Of a DNA stretch of 64,000 nucleotides, positions 16,574-26,536 are shown piece by piece. The position numbers were made by a program, and so were the translations under genes. The notes beneath the pieces were generated by a model that did no database searches, was not told the origin of the DNA, and saw only the letters and a list, made by a program, of their open reading frames with translations. The DNA lies in the NCBI GenBank assembly GCA_046081125.1, contig JBJTVH010000061.1, positions 1-64,000 on the forward strand. The letters run 5' to 3'. This DNA comes from JBEIFW01 sp046081125. GTDB lineage: Bacteria > Actinomycetota > Acidimicrobiia > Acidimicrobiales > Ilumatobacteraceae. The stretch's first letter is position 1, and every line of letters starts with the position of its first letter.

Positions 16574-18127
16574 TCAGCCTGCGCCCTCGAGCGCGTCGGT
16601 GATCCCCGCCTTGGTCCGCAGCGGCAGTTCCGGCAGGCGCGCTGCGACGAGCACGCCGACGGCCATACAGCCGGCGGCCACCCACATCAAGGTGGCGACC
16701 CCGTCGGCGATGCTGTCGATCACCGCCTGTCGCGTCGGCTCGGCCAGCGCTGCGATCTCCTGGGGTGCCCGGATGAGGGCAACCGCGGCATCCGGGGCCA
16801 GGCCGGTGCGCTCGGGCAGGTCCGCCCGGATGGAGCTGTTGAGCAGGGTGCCGGCGACGGCCAGGCCGATGGAGCCTCCGAGGCTGCGGAAGAACATCAT
16901 CGTCGCGGTCCCGACCCCGAGATCCCGGAACTCGACGCCGTTCTGCAGCGCGATCGAGGTCGTGGTGAACACGAACCCAGACCCGAACCCGATCAGGGCG
17001 AGCGGCGCCACGAGGTGCCAGTAGGCGCCGCCGCCGATCAGTGCACCCGAGAGGGCGAGGCCAACTGCCGAGAGTGCCGATCCGGCGACTGGGAAGATCT
17101 TGTAGCGGCCGGTGCGTGCGACCAGCCTGCCGGCGGAGAAGCTGGCGATGACGACGGCGACCATGATCGGGAGCATCCGGAGCCCCGAGCCGGTGGGTGA
17201 CACGAACATCGCGTCCTGGAAGTAGATCGGAAGAAACTGCGTCCAGCCGTAGGAGACGCTGCCTGCGAGCATGCCCAACAGGCAGCAGGCGACCACGACG
17301 GGGTTGGCGAACAGGCGCAGCGGGATCATCGGCTCGGGCGCCACCCGTTGGCGAAGGACGAAGGCCACCAGCGAGATCCCGGCACCGGCGAACAGCAGGA
17401 GGATCAACGGCTCGGTCCACCCGGAGCGGCCTTCCTCGAGGCCGATCATCCCGCAGCCGAGCCCCACCGACAGCAGCGCCGCGCCGGCCCAGTCGATCTG
17501 GGCGGCTCGGCGCGGGAACGGAAGGCGCAGTGCCCGGTGCGTGAGCGCGCCGACCAGCACGCACAGCGGCAGGTTGATCAGGAAGATCCAGTGCCAGCTC
17601 CAGTGGTCGATGATGAACCCGCCCACGAGCGGCCCGGCGAGCGCTGCGCCGGCGAATGCCATCGTGAAGTATCCGATGTAGCGGCCGCGTTCGCGTGGCG
17701 TGAGGATGTCGCCGAGGATCGAGAACGCGAGCGCCTGGATGGCGCCGCCGCCGAGACCCTGCAGAGCTCGGGCCGCGATCAGCTGGTTCATCGACTGGGC
17801 GATCCCGCACGCGAGCGAACCGAGCAGAAAGGTGGCCATCGTCGCCTGGAACACGACGCGGCGTCCGAGCAGGTCCGACAGCTTGCCGAGGATCGGGGTC
17901 GCGATCGTCGAGGCCACGATGTAGGCGGTGCCCACCCAGGCGTAGTGCTCGAACGCGTTGAACTCGCCCGCGATCGTGGGCAGGGCCGTCGACACGATCG
18001 TGGTGTCGAGCGTCGCAAGCAGCACGGCCAGGATCAGGGCGAACAGCACGACCCGAAGCTGTGCGGGCGGGAGGGTGGAGACGGCACCGGTCGGCGTGGC
18101 GGACCGGTCACCGTGGACCTCACGCAT
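16574..18127 (-). CDS. DHA2-family MFS drug exporter (EmrB/QacA type)
   Basis: A 517-residue, 14-helix major facilitator. The DHA2 motif D is present as LDTTIVSTALP (residues 40-50) in helix 1, motif A as GKLSDLLGRRVVF and motif C as ALAGPLVGGFI in helix 5. Such proteins export drugs or lipophilic compounds by proton antiport. The ATG at 18127 has GGGGGAGGAG just upstream. It is divergent from the membrane GGDEF-EAL gene at 18222, and the 94-base gap holds a minus-strand TAACGT that may be its -10. Confidence 0.9.
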   Translation of the reverse strand: MREVHGDRSATPTGAVSTLPPAQLRVVLFALILAVLLATLDTTIVSTALPTIAGEFNAFEHYAWVGTAYIVASTIATPILGKLSDLLGRRVVFQATMATFLLGSLACGIAQSMNQLIAARALQGLGGGAIQALAFSILGDILTPRERGRYIGYFTMAFAGAALAGPLVGGFIIDHWSWHWIFLINLPLCVLVGALTHRALRLPFPRRAAQIDWAGAALLSVGLGCGMIGLEEGRSGWTEPLILLLFAGAGISLVAFVLRQRVAPEPMIPLRLFANPVVVACCLLGMLAGSVSYGWTQFLPIYFQDAMFVSPTGSGLRMLPIMVAVVIASFSAGRLVARTGRYKIFPVAGSALSAVGLALSGALIGGGAYWHLVAPLALIGFGSGFVFTTTSIALQNGVEFRDLGVGTATMMFFRSLGGSIGLAVAGTLLNSSIRADLPERTGLAPDAAVALIRAPQEIAALAEPTRQAVIDSIADGVATLMWVAAGCMAVGVLVAARLPELPLRTKAGITDALEGAG

Positions 18128-18221
18128 AGCTCCTCCCCCCGGCCGACGGTGAACGCCGGCGGCCGGACGTTACCGGGCCGCCTCAGGTCGGCCGTCCTTC
18201 GGCCGATCTAACCAAGACCTG

Positions 18222-20822
18222 ATGTCCCGTCCCCTCCCTTCCACCTGGTGGCGCCGTGCCGCGCTGGTCTTCGTCGCGCTCACCTCGGGCGCGGTCGCCA
18301 CCGTCGCACGCTCGGGCGACGGGCAGCTCGCCGGAGCGGTGTGGCCGGCGCTGATGGCGGCCGCCGTCCTTTGGACGGGCTGGCGTGACCGGCGGGTCGA
18401 CGGCGGGGGCGCCGCCGCGCAGGCGGTGCTCGGCACCGCGTGGTTGTTCGCCTCGCTCCTGGCCCTCCTTGCGCAGCTCGGCGTGCTCGACGAGGCCTCG
18501 GGTGCAAGCCCCATCGGGCTGGTCGCCGTGGCGACCGTCGCCGCCCTGGTGCGGACGTTGCGGCTCCTGGCGCTCGATCGTCGCAACCTGCTGATGGACG
18601 GTGGTGCGCTCGCCGGTGCGGCGATCGCTGCGGTCGGGCTATGGCAGGGCGACGCCGTGTTCGACGGCGGTACCTTGCCGATCGTCGTTGCCGGTGCCGC
18701 GATCGCCTTGCTTGCGGTCGCGTTCGCCGGCGGGGTGCCGGCGAGCACGGCGCGGGTTCTCGATCTGGTCGGTGCGGTGTTCCTTGCCGCCGCAGCCCTG
18801 AGCGTCGCCACCGACGCGACCGGCGCGGCGACGGGCCGTCCGGGCACCGTGCTCGCGACCGGACTGGCGGCCGTGATGCTGTCGTCGGCATGGCCCCGTC
18901 CCGCCCGGGACCGATCGCTGGCCTCCGGCGTCGTCGTGGCGAGCGGATCGGCCGTTGTCGCCGGCCTGGCCGTCCTCCAGGGGGCGGACGATCGCTTGGT
19001 GCTCGGCGGCGTTGCCGCCACTGCGATCGCGCTGGCTCTGCGTCGAGCGACGCGGGCCTCGGAGGCCACAGACGGCCGAATCGCTGTGCTCGAGGCGCGG
19101 ATGCGCACGAGCGAGGAGCGGTTCCGGGTCGGTTTCGGCCAAGCGCCGGTGGGCATGCTCGTCGCTCGTCCGGACGGGACCTTGATCGAGGCGAACGCAG
19201 CGCTGGAGCGGATGCTCGGTTCACCTGAGGGAACGCTGACAGGACGTTCCCTGCTCGACATGATCGATCCCGAGGAACGCAGCGCCGCGGCGCAGCTGCT
19301 CGTGTGGGCGCGCCGGGACGAACTCGAACCCGGGCATCTCGAGGTGACGTTACGCCCCGGGGCGGGCGCGGGCCGCCGGGTGTCGATGACGGTCGGCCTG
19401 GTGCACGACAGCGGCAACTCGTTCGTGCTCGCCCTGCTGGAGGACCGTACGGAGCAGCGCGAGTTGAGCGAGCGACTGCGGTTCGCCGAGCACTTCGACG
19501 AGGTCACCGGGCTGCTGCGGCGGGCCGGCTTCGTCGAGCGATTCGGCGCCGTGTTGACCCGTCGGGGGCCCGGAGCGCCGGCGCTGTGGGTGCTCGCCTT
19601 GGACCTCGACGGTTTCACGGAACTGAACGAGGGTCTCGGTCACGACACCGGTGACCTGGTGTTGCGGTCGGTCGCCGCCCGGCTCCGGGACATGCTGCGC
19701 GGCAACGATCTGCTCGCTCGCTTCGGGGCCGACGAGTTCGTCGCCGTCGTCGCTGGTGCGAGCGACGACGACCTGCGTGCGCTCGCCCACCGCCTGGCGC
19801 AGCAGGTGGCCCAGCCCCTGGCCGTTCCGGGTGGAGAGGTCTTCTGCAGTGCGACCATCGGCGCTGCGAGTGTCGTGCCCGGCCGGTCGACCGAGGCGAT
19901 CCTGCGAAGCGTCGACGCTGTGCTGCACCGCGCCAAGCATCGAGGGCGGGGCCAGATCGAGATCGCCGTTCCCGACGGCGACGGCGAAGGGCATGCCGAT
20001 GCCTCGAAGCGGGTCCGGGTCGGCGGGGAACTGCACCGCGCGATCGAGCGCGGCGAGTTCCGCGCCTACTTCCAACCGATCGTCGATCTGCGCACCGGGC
20101 GGCTGAAGGGTTTTGAGGCGTTGGCGCGCTGGCTGCACCCCGAACGCGGGCTCGTGCCGCCGGGCGACTTCATCGAACTCGCCGAGGAGACCGGGCTGAT
20201 CGTGCCGATCGGGCGGGCGGTGCTGCACGACGCGCTCGGACGGCTGGCGGCCTGGCGTGCGGCCGGACCCCACGACGAACGGGGTCGGCTCACGATGGCG
20301 GTGAACCTGTCGGCCCGTCAGCTGACGGCGCCAGCGCTCGTGGCCACGGTGGTCGACGAGATGGACCGCAGCGGGGTCGATCCGACGGCGGTGATCCTCG
20401 AACTGACCGAGAGCGCCATCATGGCCGACCCGGCTGCGGCCAAAGCGACGATGGTCGCCCTGCGAGAGCGGGGCCCCCGCCTCGCCGTCGACGACTTCGG
20501 CACCGGGTACTCGTCGCTCAGCTACCTGCAGCAGTTCCCGGTGAACATCCTGAAGATCGACCGGGCGTTCGTGCGCGGCCTCGGCGTCGTCGACGGCGAC
20601 ACGGCGATCGTCGAGGCGGTCCTGCGCCTCGGTCACTCGCTGGGCATGGAGGTCGTCGCCGAGGGTGTCGAGACCGACCTCCAACATGCCTCGCTCCACG
20701 CGCTCGGCTGCGAGTTCGGTCAGGGTTATCTGTTCGGCCGGCCGCTCGCCGCCGCGCAGGTCGAGGCGGCGTTCGCGCAGGGCACGGTGTTCGGTCCGAT
20801 CTGGGCCCGTCCGTCGGTCTGA
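18222..20822 (+). CDS. membrane PAS-GGDEF-EAL c-di-GMP protein
   Basis: An 866-residue signalling protein. About eight hydrophobic helices fill residues 10-275, followed by a PAS domain (about 290-410, EERFRVGFGQAPVGMLVARPDG), a GGDEF domain (about 415-590) and an EAL domain (about 605-850). The cyclase signature is GADEF near residue 501 rather than GGDEF, so synthesis activity is doubtful. The EAL catalytic set looks complete: FEALARW, VNLSARQL, ELTES, DDFGTGYSSLSYL, a following K, AEGVE and QGYLFG. The likely net activity is c-di-GMP hydrolysis, with the degenerate cyclase domain as a possible GTP sensor. The input signal is unknown. Confidence 0.88.
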   Translation: MSRPLPSTWWRRAALVFVALTSGAVATVARSGDGQLAGAVWPALMAAAVLWTGWRDRRVDGGGAAAQAVLGTAWLFASLLALLAQLGVLDEASGASPIGLVAVATVAALVRTLRLLALDRRNLLMDGGALAGAAIAAVGLWQGDAVFDGGTLPIVVAGAAIALLAVAFAGGVPASTARVLDLVGAVFLAAAALSVATDATGAATGRPGTVLATGLAAVMLSSAWPRPARDRSLASGVVVASGSAVVAGLAVLQGADDRLVLGGVAATAIALALRRATRASEATDGRIAVLEARMRTSEERFRVGFGQAPVGMLVARPDGTLIEANAALERMLGSPEGTLTGRSLLDMIDPEERSAAAQLLVWARRDELEPGHLEVTLRPGAGAGRRVSMTVGLVHDSGNSFVLALLEDRTEQRELSERLRFAEHFDEVTGLLRRAGFVERFGAVLTRRGPGAPALWVLALDLDGFTELNEGLGHDTGDLVLRSVAARLRDMLRGNDLLARFGADEFVAVVAGASDDDLRALAHRLAQQVAQPLAVPGGEVFCSATIGAASVVPGRSTEAILRSVDAVLHRAKHRGRGQIEIAVPDGDGEGHADASKRVRVGGELHRAIERGEFRAYFQPIVDLRTGRLKGFEALARWLHPERGLVPPGDFIELAEETGLIVPIGRAVLHDALGRLAAWRAAGPHDERGRLTMAVNLSARQLTAPALVATVVDEMDRSGVDPTAVILELTESAIMADPAAAKATMVALRERGPRLAVDDFGTGYSSLSYLQQFPVNILKIDRAFVRGLGVVDGDTAIVEAVLRLGHSLGMEVVAEGVETDLQHASLHALGCEFGQGYLFGRPLAAAQVEAAFAQGTVFGPIWARPSV

Positions 20823-20846
20823 CGACCGCCGCCCCTACTCGGGCGC

Positions 20847-23192
20847 TCAGCGGGTGCCGACCACCTCACGCTCGGGGTGCGGTGCGACCGGCGCGGCAAC
20901 GGCGTGGCCCTCGACGTTGAGCTTTGGCAGGATCCGGTCGAGCCAGGCCGGCATCCACCAGTTGCGGGCGCCGAGCAGCCGCATCGTGGCGGGCACGAGC
21001 AGCATCCGGACCACGGTGGCATCAAGCAGCACGGCCACCCCGAGACCGACGCCGAACAGCTTGATCTGCCGGTTCGGTTCGAGCAGGAACGATCCGAACA
21101 CGAACACCATGATCGCCGCAGCGGCGGTGATCACCCGGGCGGTCGACGCCAGACCGTCGGCGACGGCGGCGGCGTTGTCACGGTGACGATCGAACTCCTC
21201 GCGCATCCGGGACAGCAGGAACACCTCGTAATCCATCGAGAGGCCGAACACGATGGCGAACAGCATCATCGGCGCCCACGGGTCGATCGGGCCGGCCCGG
21301 CCCACGCCGACGAGCGGCCCGAGCCAGCCCCACTGGAACACCATCACCACGACGCCGTACGCGGCGCCGATCGACAGCAGGTTCATCAGCACCGCTTTGA
21401 GGGGCACGAGGATCGACCGGAAGACCGCCATGAGGAGCAGGAAGCTGAGCGCCAGCACGACCCCGATGAACAGCGGTAGCCGGGCGCCGAGGAACTCGGC
21501 GAAGTCGACGCCGACGGCCGAGGAGCCCGTGACGATCACGTCGATCCCGGTGCTCGACTCGACCGAACGCAGCGTGTCGCCCCGGAGCCGGTTCACCAAC
21601 TCGGTCGTGGCCTCGTCCTGGGGTGCCGTCCGGGGCACGACGAACCATTGGGCGGCGGTGCCATCGCGGTTGGGGCGGGCCGGCGAGGCGAACGCAACGC
21701 CGGGGTCGGCGGCGACGGTCTCGGTGACGGTGCGCAGGGCCTCGGGTGCGGTGCCGGCCGGGGTGCGCGCGATCAGCAGCAGCGGTCCGTTGCTGCCGGG
21801 CCCGAACCCGTCCGACAGCAGGTCGTAGGCGCGCCTCGTCGTGGAGTCCGTCGGGTAGTTGCCCGTGTCGGAGTTGCCGAGCCGAAGTGACAGCACCGGG
21901 AAGGCAAGCGCCCCGAGGACCACCACACCGACGGCGAGCACCGGCCAGGGTCGGTGCTCGACGAACCGGCTCCAGCGGTACCAGACCGTGTCGCGCATGG
22001 CCTTGGGCTGCTTGTAGGGCCGCAGGGTGCGCAGGCCCGGCACCCAGCGGCCGACGGCGAGCACGACCACCGCCAGCGCAGCGAACACCGCAGCGGCGGC
22101 CGGCACCTTGAGGCCGACCGAGAGCAGGGCGAGCGCAATGAATCCGACGGCGACGAGCCCGCGGTAGCGGGTGAGCTCCACCCTGCGGCCCGCGAAGCCG
22201 AGCAGCGCCGGCAGCAGGGTGACCGAGGCGAGCATCGTCATGAGCACGGCGGTGGAAGCGCCGATGGCGAGGCCGCGCACGAAGCTGAGCTGCATGTGCA
22301 TCATCCCGAGCAGCGAGCTCACCACGGTGATGCCGGCGAAGATCACGGCGCGCCCGGCGGTGTCGATCGCGACGACGGCGGCGTCTTCGGGCTCGAGGCC
22401 GTCGTGGAGGCCCTCCCGGTATCGCGTGACGATGAAGAGCGCGTAGTCGATCCCCACGCCGAGGCCGATCATCGCGGCGAGCGTGAGGGTGAAATCGGGC
22501 ATCGACATGACGTGGCTCAACAGGGTGATGATCCCGGCCCCGGTGCCGATCCCGAACAGCGCCACGCCGATCGGAAGACCCATCGCCAGTACCGAGCCGA
22601 AGGCCACGAGCAGGATCACCATGGCGAACACGATCCCGAAGATCTCCGACTCCGGTGGTGCGAACTCGGCGAACACCTCGCCCCCGAGCTCGACCTGGCC
22701 CCGCGTGCCGAGGGCGGTGCGCGCCGCTTCCACGGCCGGCTTGACCGCTGCGGTGATCGAGGTGAACTCGTTGCGGGCGATGGCGGCCGGGAACTCGACC
22801 CGGGCGTAGGCGATCTTGCCCGCCTGGGGCCCTTGGGCGGCCACCTGGGCCTGCCCCTCCGGCTGGAACGGCGACACCACCCGGATGCCCTGGTGCGCTG
22901 CGGTCACCGCAGCGAAGAGCGGCTCGAGCGCCGACGCGACCGCCGGATCCGTGACCGAGCCGGCGGTGCGCACCACGATCTGCCCCTCGAACCCGCCACC
23001 ACCCGCTCCCGGGAACGCCTCGGACAGCAGGTCGAGGCCCCGCTTGGATTCGGTGTCGGGGAGGCTGAAGTCCGTCCGGTAGGCGGCGCCGAGCGCACCC
23101 TGGGCGGTGCCGAGGCCGAGGAACAGAACGGCCCAGACAGCGAGGACGATGCGGCGGCGCCGGAACGACAGGCGCGCAATGCGAGCGAGCAC
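20847..23192 (-). CDS. MMPL/RND family transporter
   Basis: A 781-residue RND-fold exporter of the MMPL type with two halves, each a first helix, a large external loop and a bundle of five helices. The first helix is near residues 12-32, and GVGIDYALFIVTRYREGL and FGLSMDYEVFLLSRMREEF mark helices 4 and 10, with aspartates suited to proton relay. Mycobacterial relatives export lipids and siderophores. It starts at GTG 23192 and converges on the GGDEF-EAL gene. A short proline-less C-tail carries no soluble domain. Cargo unknown. Confidence 0.9.
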   Translation of the reverse strand: MLARIARLSFRRRRIVLAVWAVLFLGLGTAQGALGAAYRTDFSLPDTESKRGLDLLSEAFPGAGGGGFEGQIVVRTAGSVTDPAVASALEPLFAAVTAAHQGIRVVSPFQPEGQAQVAAQGPQAGKIAYARVEFPAAIARNEFTSITAAVKPAVEAARTALGTRGQVELGGEVFAEFAPPESEIFGIVFAMVILLVAFGSVLAMGLPIGVALFGIGTGAGIITLLSHVMSMPDFTLTLAAMIGLGVGIDYALFIVTRYREGLHDGLEPEDAAVVAIDTAGRAVIFAGITVVSSLLGMMHMQLSFVRGLAIGASTAVLMTMLASVTLLPALLGFAGRRVELTRYRGLVAVGFIALALLSVGLKVPAAAAVFAALAVVVLAVGRWVPGLRTLRPYKQPKAMRDTVWYRWSRFVEHRPWPVLAVGVVVLGALAFPVLSLRLGNSDTGNYPTDSTTRRAYDLLSDGFGPGSNGPLLLIARTPAGTAPEALRTVTETVAADPGVAFASPARPNRDGTAAQWFVVPRTAPQDEATTELVNRLRGDTLRSVESSTGIDVIVTGSSAVGVDFAEFLGARLPLFIGVVLALSFLLLMAVFRSILVPLKAVLMNLLSIGAAYGVVVMVFQWGWLGPLVGVGRAGPIDPWAPMMLFAIVFGLSMDYEVFLLSRMREEFDRHRDNAAAVADGLASTARVITAAAAIMVFVFGSFLLEPNRQIKLFGVGLGVAVLLDATVVRMLLVPATMRLLGARNWWMPAWLDRILPKLNVEGHAVAAPVAPHPEREVVGTR

Positions 23193-23346
23193 GAGGGACT
23201 CCGGGGGGAGGAGGGTGCCAGGAGCCTATCGGTGAGGTCCGTCGCAGTCGGTGCGCAGCGCCTCGGCGGGATGTCCGGGTGGGCGATGTGCCGTTGCTAC
23301 GGTGACGCACGACCGGCCGCCGGCCCGGCACGAGAGGGGAAATCCG

Positions 23347-23799
23347 ATGTCCAGCATGCCGCCGCCCCCGCCCCCGCCGCCCTCCTCGGCCGGCGGCACC
23401 GGGAACCTGCCGGGTCCGTTGGCCGAGTGGCCGCAGCGGGCGCTCGGCGGATTGATCGACTTCATCGGCCCAGGGATCGTCGTGGGCATCCTCAGCAACC
23501 TCGGCGGCGGCGCTCTGGGCGCACTGCTGTCGCTCGCAAGCCTCGGCTGGGCCATCTACAACGCGTACCTGAACGGCACGACGGGCCAGAGCATCGGCAA
23601 GAAGGTCGCCGGGCTCAAGGTGGTCGGCGAGCAGACCGGCCAGCCGATCGGCGCCGGCATGGGGATCGCCCGCTGGCTCGCTCACTTCGTCGACGCCATC
23701 ATCTGCTACGTCGGGTTCCTGTTCCCGTTGTGGGACTCGAAGAAGCAGACGATCGCCGACAAGATCGTGAAGTCCGTGGTGGTCGTCGTCCCCAAGTGA
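23347..23799 (+). CDS. RDD family membrane protein
   Basis: A 150-residue protein with a proline-run N-terminus (eight Pro after MSSM) and an RDD domain. LAEWPQRALGGLIDFIGPGIV replaces the usual R-D-D with R and D in the first helix. A second helix follows, then TTGQSIGKKVAGLKVVG, typical of the family, and a third helix. RDD proteins are small membrane proteins of poorly known role. The ATG at 23347 follows AGAGGGGA by six bases. A strong hairpin follows the stop. Confidence 0.82.
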   Translation: MSSMPPPPPPPPSSAGGTGNLPGPLAEWPQRALGGLIDFIGPGIVVGILSNLGGGALGALLSLASLGWAIYNAYLNGTTGQSIGKKVAGLKVVGEQTGQPIGAGMGIARWLAHFVDAIICYVGFLFPLWDSKKQTIADKIVKSVVVVVPK

Positions 23800-23805
23800 C
23801 CTGAC

Positions 23806-23865
23806 GCCCGAGACGTCGTCGACGATGCCCCGGAACGCGGTCCGGGGCATCGCCGCGTCTCGGGC
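23806..23865. terminator. Long two-part hairpin
   Basis: An outer 10-base perfect stem (gcccgagacg with cgtctcgggc) encloses an inner 11-base perfect stem (gatgccccgga with tccggggcatc) and a six-base loop. It lies directly after the RDD stop and 54 bases before the LLM gene. A terminator without a T-run is the simplest reading. Confidence 0.6.
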
Positions 23866-23919
23866 ATGACACACTTCGTCGGGCGCCTCCGGGGGGGACG
23901 GTGCCGAAGGGGGTGCACC

Positions 23920-25194
23920 ATGAAGTTCACTTGGTTCAACCTGATGCCGTGGCCGCATCTGCCCGACGAGTTCCGCGACAAGCACCGCTCCGTGTGGGTC
24001 GATCTGCCGAACACGCTGTTCGACCCGCGGGAGGCGAACCACCTCTACAACACCTACATGGACCAGCTCGAGTACGCCGAAACCCTCGGGTTCGACGGGA
24101 TCGGCTGCAACGAGCACCACCAGAACGGTTACGGCATCATGCCGAGCCCGAACATCATCGCGGCCGGCCTCGCCCGGCGGACCTCGAAAGCCGCGATCTG
24201 CGTCATCGGGAACTCGATCGCGCTGTACAACCCACCGATTCGCGTGGCCGAGGAGTTCGCGATGCTCGACTGCATCTCGGGCGGGCGGCTCGTCGCCGGG
24301 TTCCCTGTGGGCACCCCGATGGACACGAACTTCTGTTACGGCCAGATCCCGGCGCTCACCCGCGACAAGTACGCCGAGGCGCACGAACTGATCCGCAAGG
24401 CGTGGGCCGCCGAGGAGCCGTTCGCCTTCGACGGCAAGTACACGCAACTGCGCTACGTGAACATCTGGCCCCGGCCGCTCCAGCAGCCGCACCCGCCGAT
24501 CTACATCCCCGGTGGCGGCTCGATCGAGACCTGGGACTTCTGCCTCGAGCACGACTACAACTACTCCTACCTGTCCTTCGGTGGGTACAAGGCGGGCAAG
24601 ACGCTGCTCGACGGGTTCTGGGCCCGGGCCGAGGCCGCCGGCAAGGACGACTCGCCGTACCGGGCCGCATTCGCGCAGACGATCGCGGTGGCCGACACCG
24701 ACGCCGAGGCCGAGCGGCTGTATTCGGAGCACCTGCTCTACTTCTTCAACCGGTGCCTCCACGTGTACCCCGGGTTCTCCGATCCGGCGGGGTACCGCAC
24801 GATCGACACGATCAAGGCGGGGGTGCTCGACCAGCTGCGGGCCGAGAACCAGAAGGTGTTCGCCAGCCTCACCTGGAAGGACCTCGTCGAGCGCGGCTAC
24901 GTGATCGCCGGTAGCCCCGACACCGTGGCCGAGCAGATGGAGCAGATGATCCGCTCGCTGCGGATCGGGCACGTGTTCTGCCTGTTGCACAACGGCAACC
25001 AGCCGGACTGGAAGACCCGCTACTCCTCGAAGCTGTTCGCAGAGAGGGTGATGCCGCGCCTCAAGGGCATCTGGAAGGACTACGAACACGACACCCGGTG
25101 GTGGATCCACCCCTACGACGGGCGGGTGCGTCCGGAGGAGACCTTCGCCGACGTCGGCCGCCACCCGGAGCTCCCCGACGGGGTAGGCCGGTGA
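23920..25194 (+). CDS. LLM-class (luciferase-like) flavin oxidoreductase
   Basis: A 424-residue bacterial-luciferase-fold protein. FNLMPWPHLP starts strand 1, GFDGIGCNEHHQNGYG carries the usual E-H-H turn, and ISGGRLVAGFPVGTP and the late AGSPDTVAEQMEQ are typical. Members use FMN or F420; the cofactor is not decided here. AAGGGGG lies seven bases before the ATG. The gene overlaps the following hydrolase by four bases (GTGA), so both probably act in one degradation route. Confidence 0.87.
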   Translation: MKFTWFNLMPWPHLPDEFRDKHRSVWVDLPNTLFDPREANHLYNTYMDQLEYAETLGFDGIGCNEHHQNGYGIMPSPNIIAAGLARRTSKAAICVIGNSIALYNPPIRVAEEFAMLDCISGGRLVAGFPVGTPMDTNFCYGQIPALTRDKYAEAHELIRKAWAAEEPFAFDGKYTQLRYVNIWPRPLQQPHPPIYIPGGGSIETWDFCLEHDYNYSYLSFGGYKAGKTLLDGFWARAEAAGKDDSPYRAAFAQTIAVADTDAEAERLYSEHLLYFFNRCLHVYPGFSDPAGYRTIDTIKAGVLDQLRAENQKVFASLTWKDLVERGYVIAGSPDTVAEQMEQMIRSLRIGHVFCLLHNGNQPDWKTRYSSKLFAERVMPRLKGIWKDYEHDTRWWIHPYDGRVRPEETFADVGRHPELPDGVGR

Positions 25195-26015
25195 GCGCCG
25201 TCGGTACGGTCCTCGACGTCGTCACGGCGACGACCGCCCGCGGGATCGTGTGCCGGGTGCTCGTGGGTGGTCCCGAGGCCGGGCCGCCGGTGGTCGCACT
25301 GCACGGCACCGGCGGTCACCTCGGGGGCGAGCCGATGCTGCAGGCCCTCGCTGCGGCGGGTTTCCGGGTCGCGTCCCCCGTGTGGCCCGGGTTCGGGCCC
25401 GAGCCCGGTGAGACCCTGCTCGACGACATGCTCGACTTCGCGTTGCACGGTGCGGACGTGGTGCGGGCCCTGGGCTGGTCCGACCGCCGGCCGAACCTCG
25501 TCGGGCATTCCTTCGGGGGGATGATCGCGGCCGAGATGGCGGCGCTGTCGCCGGCGTCCTACGGGCGGCTCGTGCTGGTCGACGCGCTCGGACTGTGGCT
25601 CGACGAGCACCCGATTCCGGACCTGTTCGCGTTGCTGCCCTTCGAGTTCCCCGGTCTGCTGTTCCAGGAGGCAGCCACCGGAGCGGCGCTGCTCACCGGT
25701 GGGACGGACTTCGCGGACAACGAGGCGGTGAAGGCGTTCCTCATCGCCAACAGCCGACGGCTCGGCACGGCCGGCAAGATCCTGTTCCCGATCCCGGACC
25801 GCCATGTCGGCCGCCGCCTGTACCGAGTCGCCAACCCGACGCTGGTGGTGTGGGGGGAGTCGGATCGGTTCACCCCGGTGGTCTACGGCCACGAATGGGT
25901 GCGTCGCTTGCCCGCCGCCCGCCTCGTCGAGATCGAAGGCGCCGGACATATGACTCCCTACGAGCGCCCCGATGCGGCCGCCGCCGTGATCGCCGCATTC
26001 CTGCAGGAAGGTTGA
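25191..26015 (+). CDS. alpha/beta hydrolase
   Basis: A 274-residue alpha/beta hydrolase. The oxyanion segment is ALHGTGGHLG, the nucleophile elbow is VGHSFGGMIA, the acid is in VWGESDRFTP and the histidine is in GAGHMTPYERP. The GTG start overlaps the stop of the LLM oxidoreductase as GTGA, indicating translational coupling. Oxidoreductase plus hydrolase pairs of this type often cleave cyclic ketones or esters, but the substrate here is unknown. Confidence 0.86.
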   Translation: MSAVGTVLDVVTATTARGIVCRVLVGGPEAGPPVVALHGTGGHLGGEPMLQALAAAGFRVASPVWPGFGPEPGETLLDDMLDFALHGADVVRALGWSDRRPNLVGHSFGGMIAAEMAALSPASYGRLVLVDALGLWLDEHPIPDLFALLPFEFPGLLFQEAATGAALLTGGTDFADNEAVKAFLIANSRRLGTAGKILFPIPDRHVGRRLYRVANPTLVVWGESDRFTPVVYGHEWVRRLPAARLVEIEGAGHMTPYERPDAAAAVIAAFLQEG

Positions 26016-26083
26016 GGCGTACCCGTCCATTCGGTCGTCCCGGGGATCCTCGGTCTGTTCCCGGCGGCCGGCTCGCCGTCGGA

Positions 26084-26536
26084 TCAGCTCCCGGAGCGGC
26101 CCGGATCGGCGACCACGGTGGCGAGCCGCTCGAGGGTCGCTCGGATCGACTCGCGGTTGCGCTGGGGGGCGCGCATCAGACGAAGCATGAGCGGTGACTT
26201 GGCGGTGGTCATGTCGAAGCTCTCGGTGACCTTGGTGCCACCCTCGACGGGCTCGAGCTCGTAGCGCCAGACGTGCCCGCCGACGTGGCGCCACCCGATC
26301 CGACGGTTCTCCTCGAACTCCACGACGGTGTTCGTCATCCGGTACGGCACGCCCATCTTCATGTCCATGCCGAACTGCGCGCCGAGCGTCAACCGGGTCG
26401 GAGCATCGGGGCGCGAGGCGCGCACGGTGCCAGACCCGTCGAACACCGAGTGCTTGGACGGATCCGCCAGCAGCTCGAAGATCACTTCGGGCGCAGCGGG
26501 GATCACTCGGGTTTCGGAAACGACCTTTTCGCTCAT
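26084..26536 (-). CDS. SRPBCC (START-like) family protein
   Basis: A 150-residue protein with the helix-grip fold pattern: VVSETRVIPAAPEVIFELLADPSKHSVFDGSG at the N-terminus, a central curved sheet (RMTNTVVEFEENRRIGWRHVG) and a C-terminal long helix. The fold binds hydrophobic ligands. The ATG at 26536 has AGGTGG five bases upstream and overlaps the stop of the amine-oxidase gene (ATGA). It is the last gene of a three-gene operon. Confidence 0.82.
   Translation of the reverse strand: MSEKVVSETRVIPAAPEVIFELLADPSKHSVFDGSGTVRASRPDAPTRLTLGAQFGMDMKMGVPYRMTNTVVEFEENRRIGWRHVGGHVWRYELEPVEGGTKVTESFDMTTAKSPLMLRLMRAPQRNRESIRATLERLATVVADPGRSGS

Noticed and set aside
23222..23346. Possible c-di-GMP (GEMM) riboswitch before the RDD gene, suggested by GGTGACGCACG
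   Set aside because: The rest of the GEMM core (CAAACC and the second helix) is absent; the sequence is ordinary GC-rich leader.
21178..25164. 1328-codon minus-strand frame
   Set aside because: Spans the opposite or alternate frames of the MMPL, RDD and LLM genes; composition is typical of antisense shadow and the real genes explain the region.
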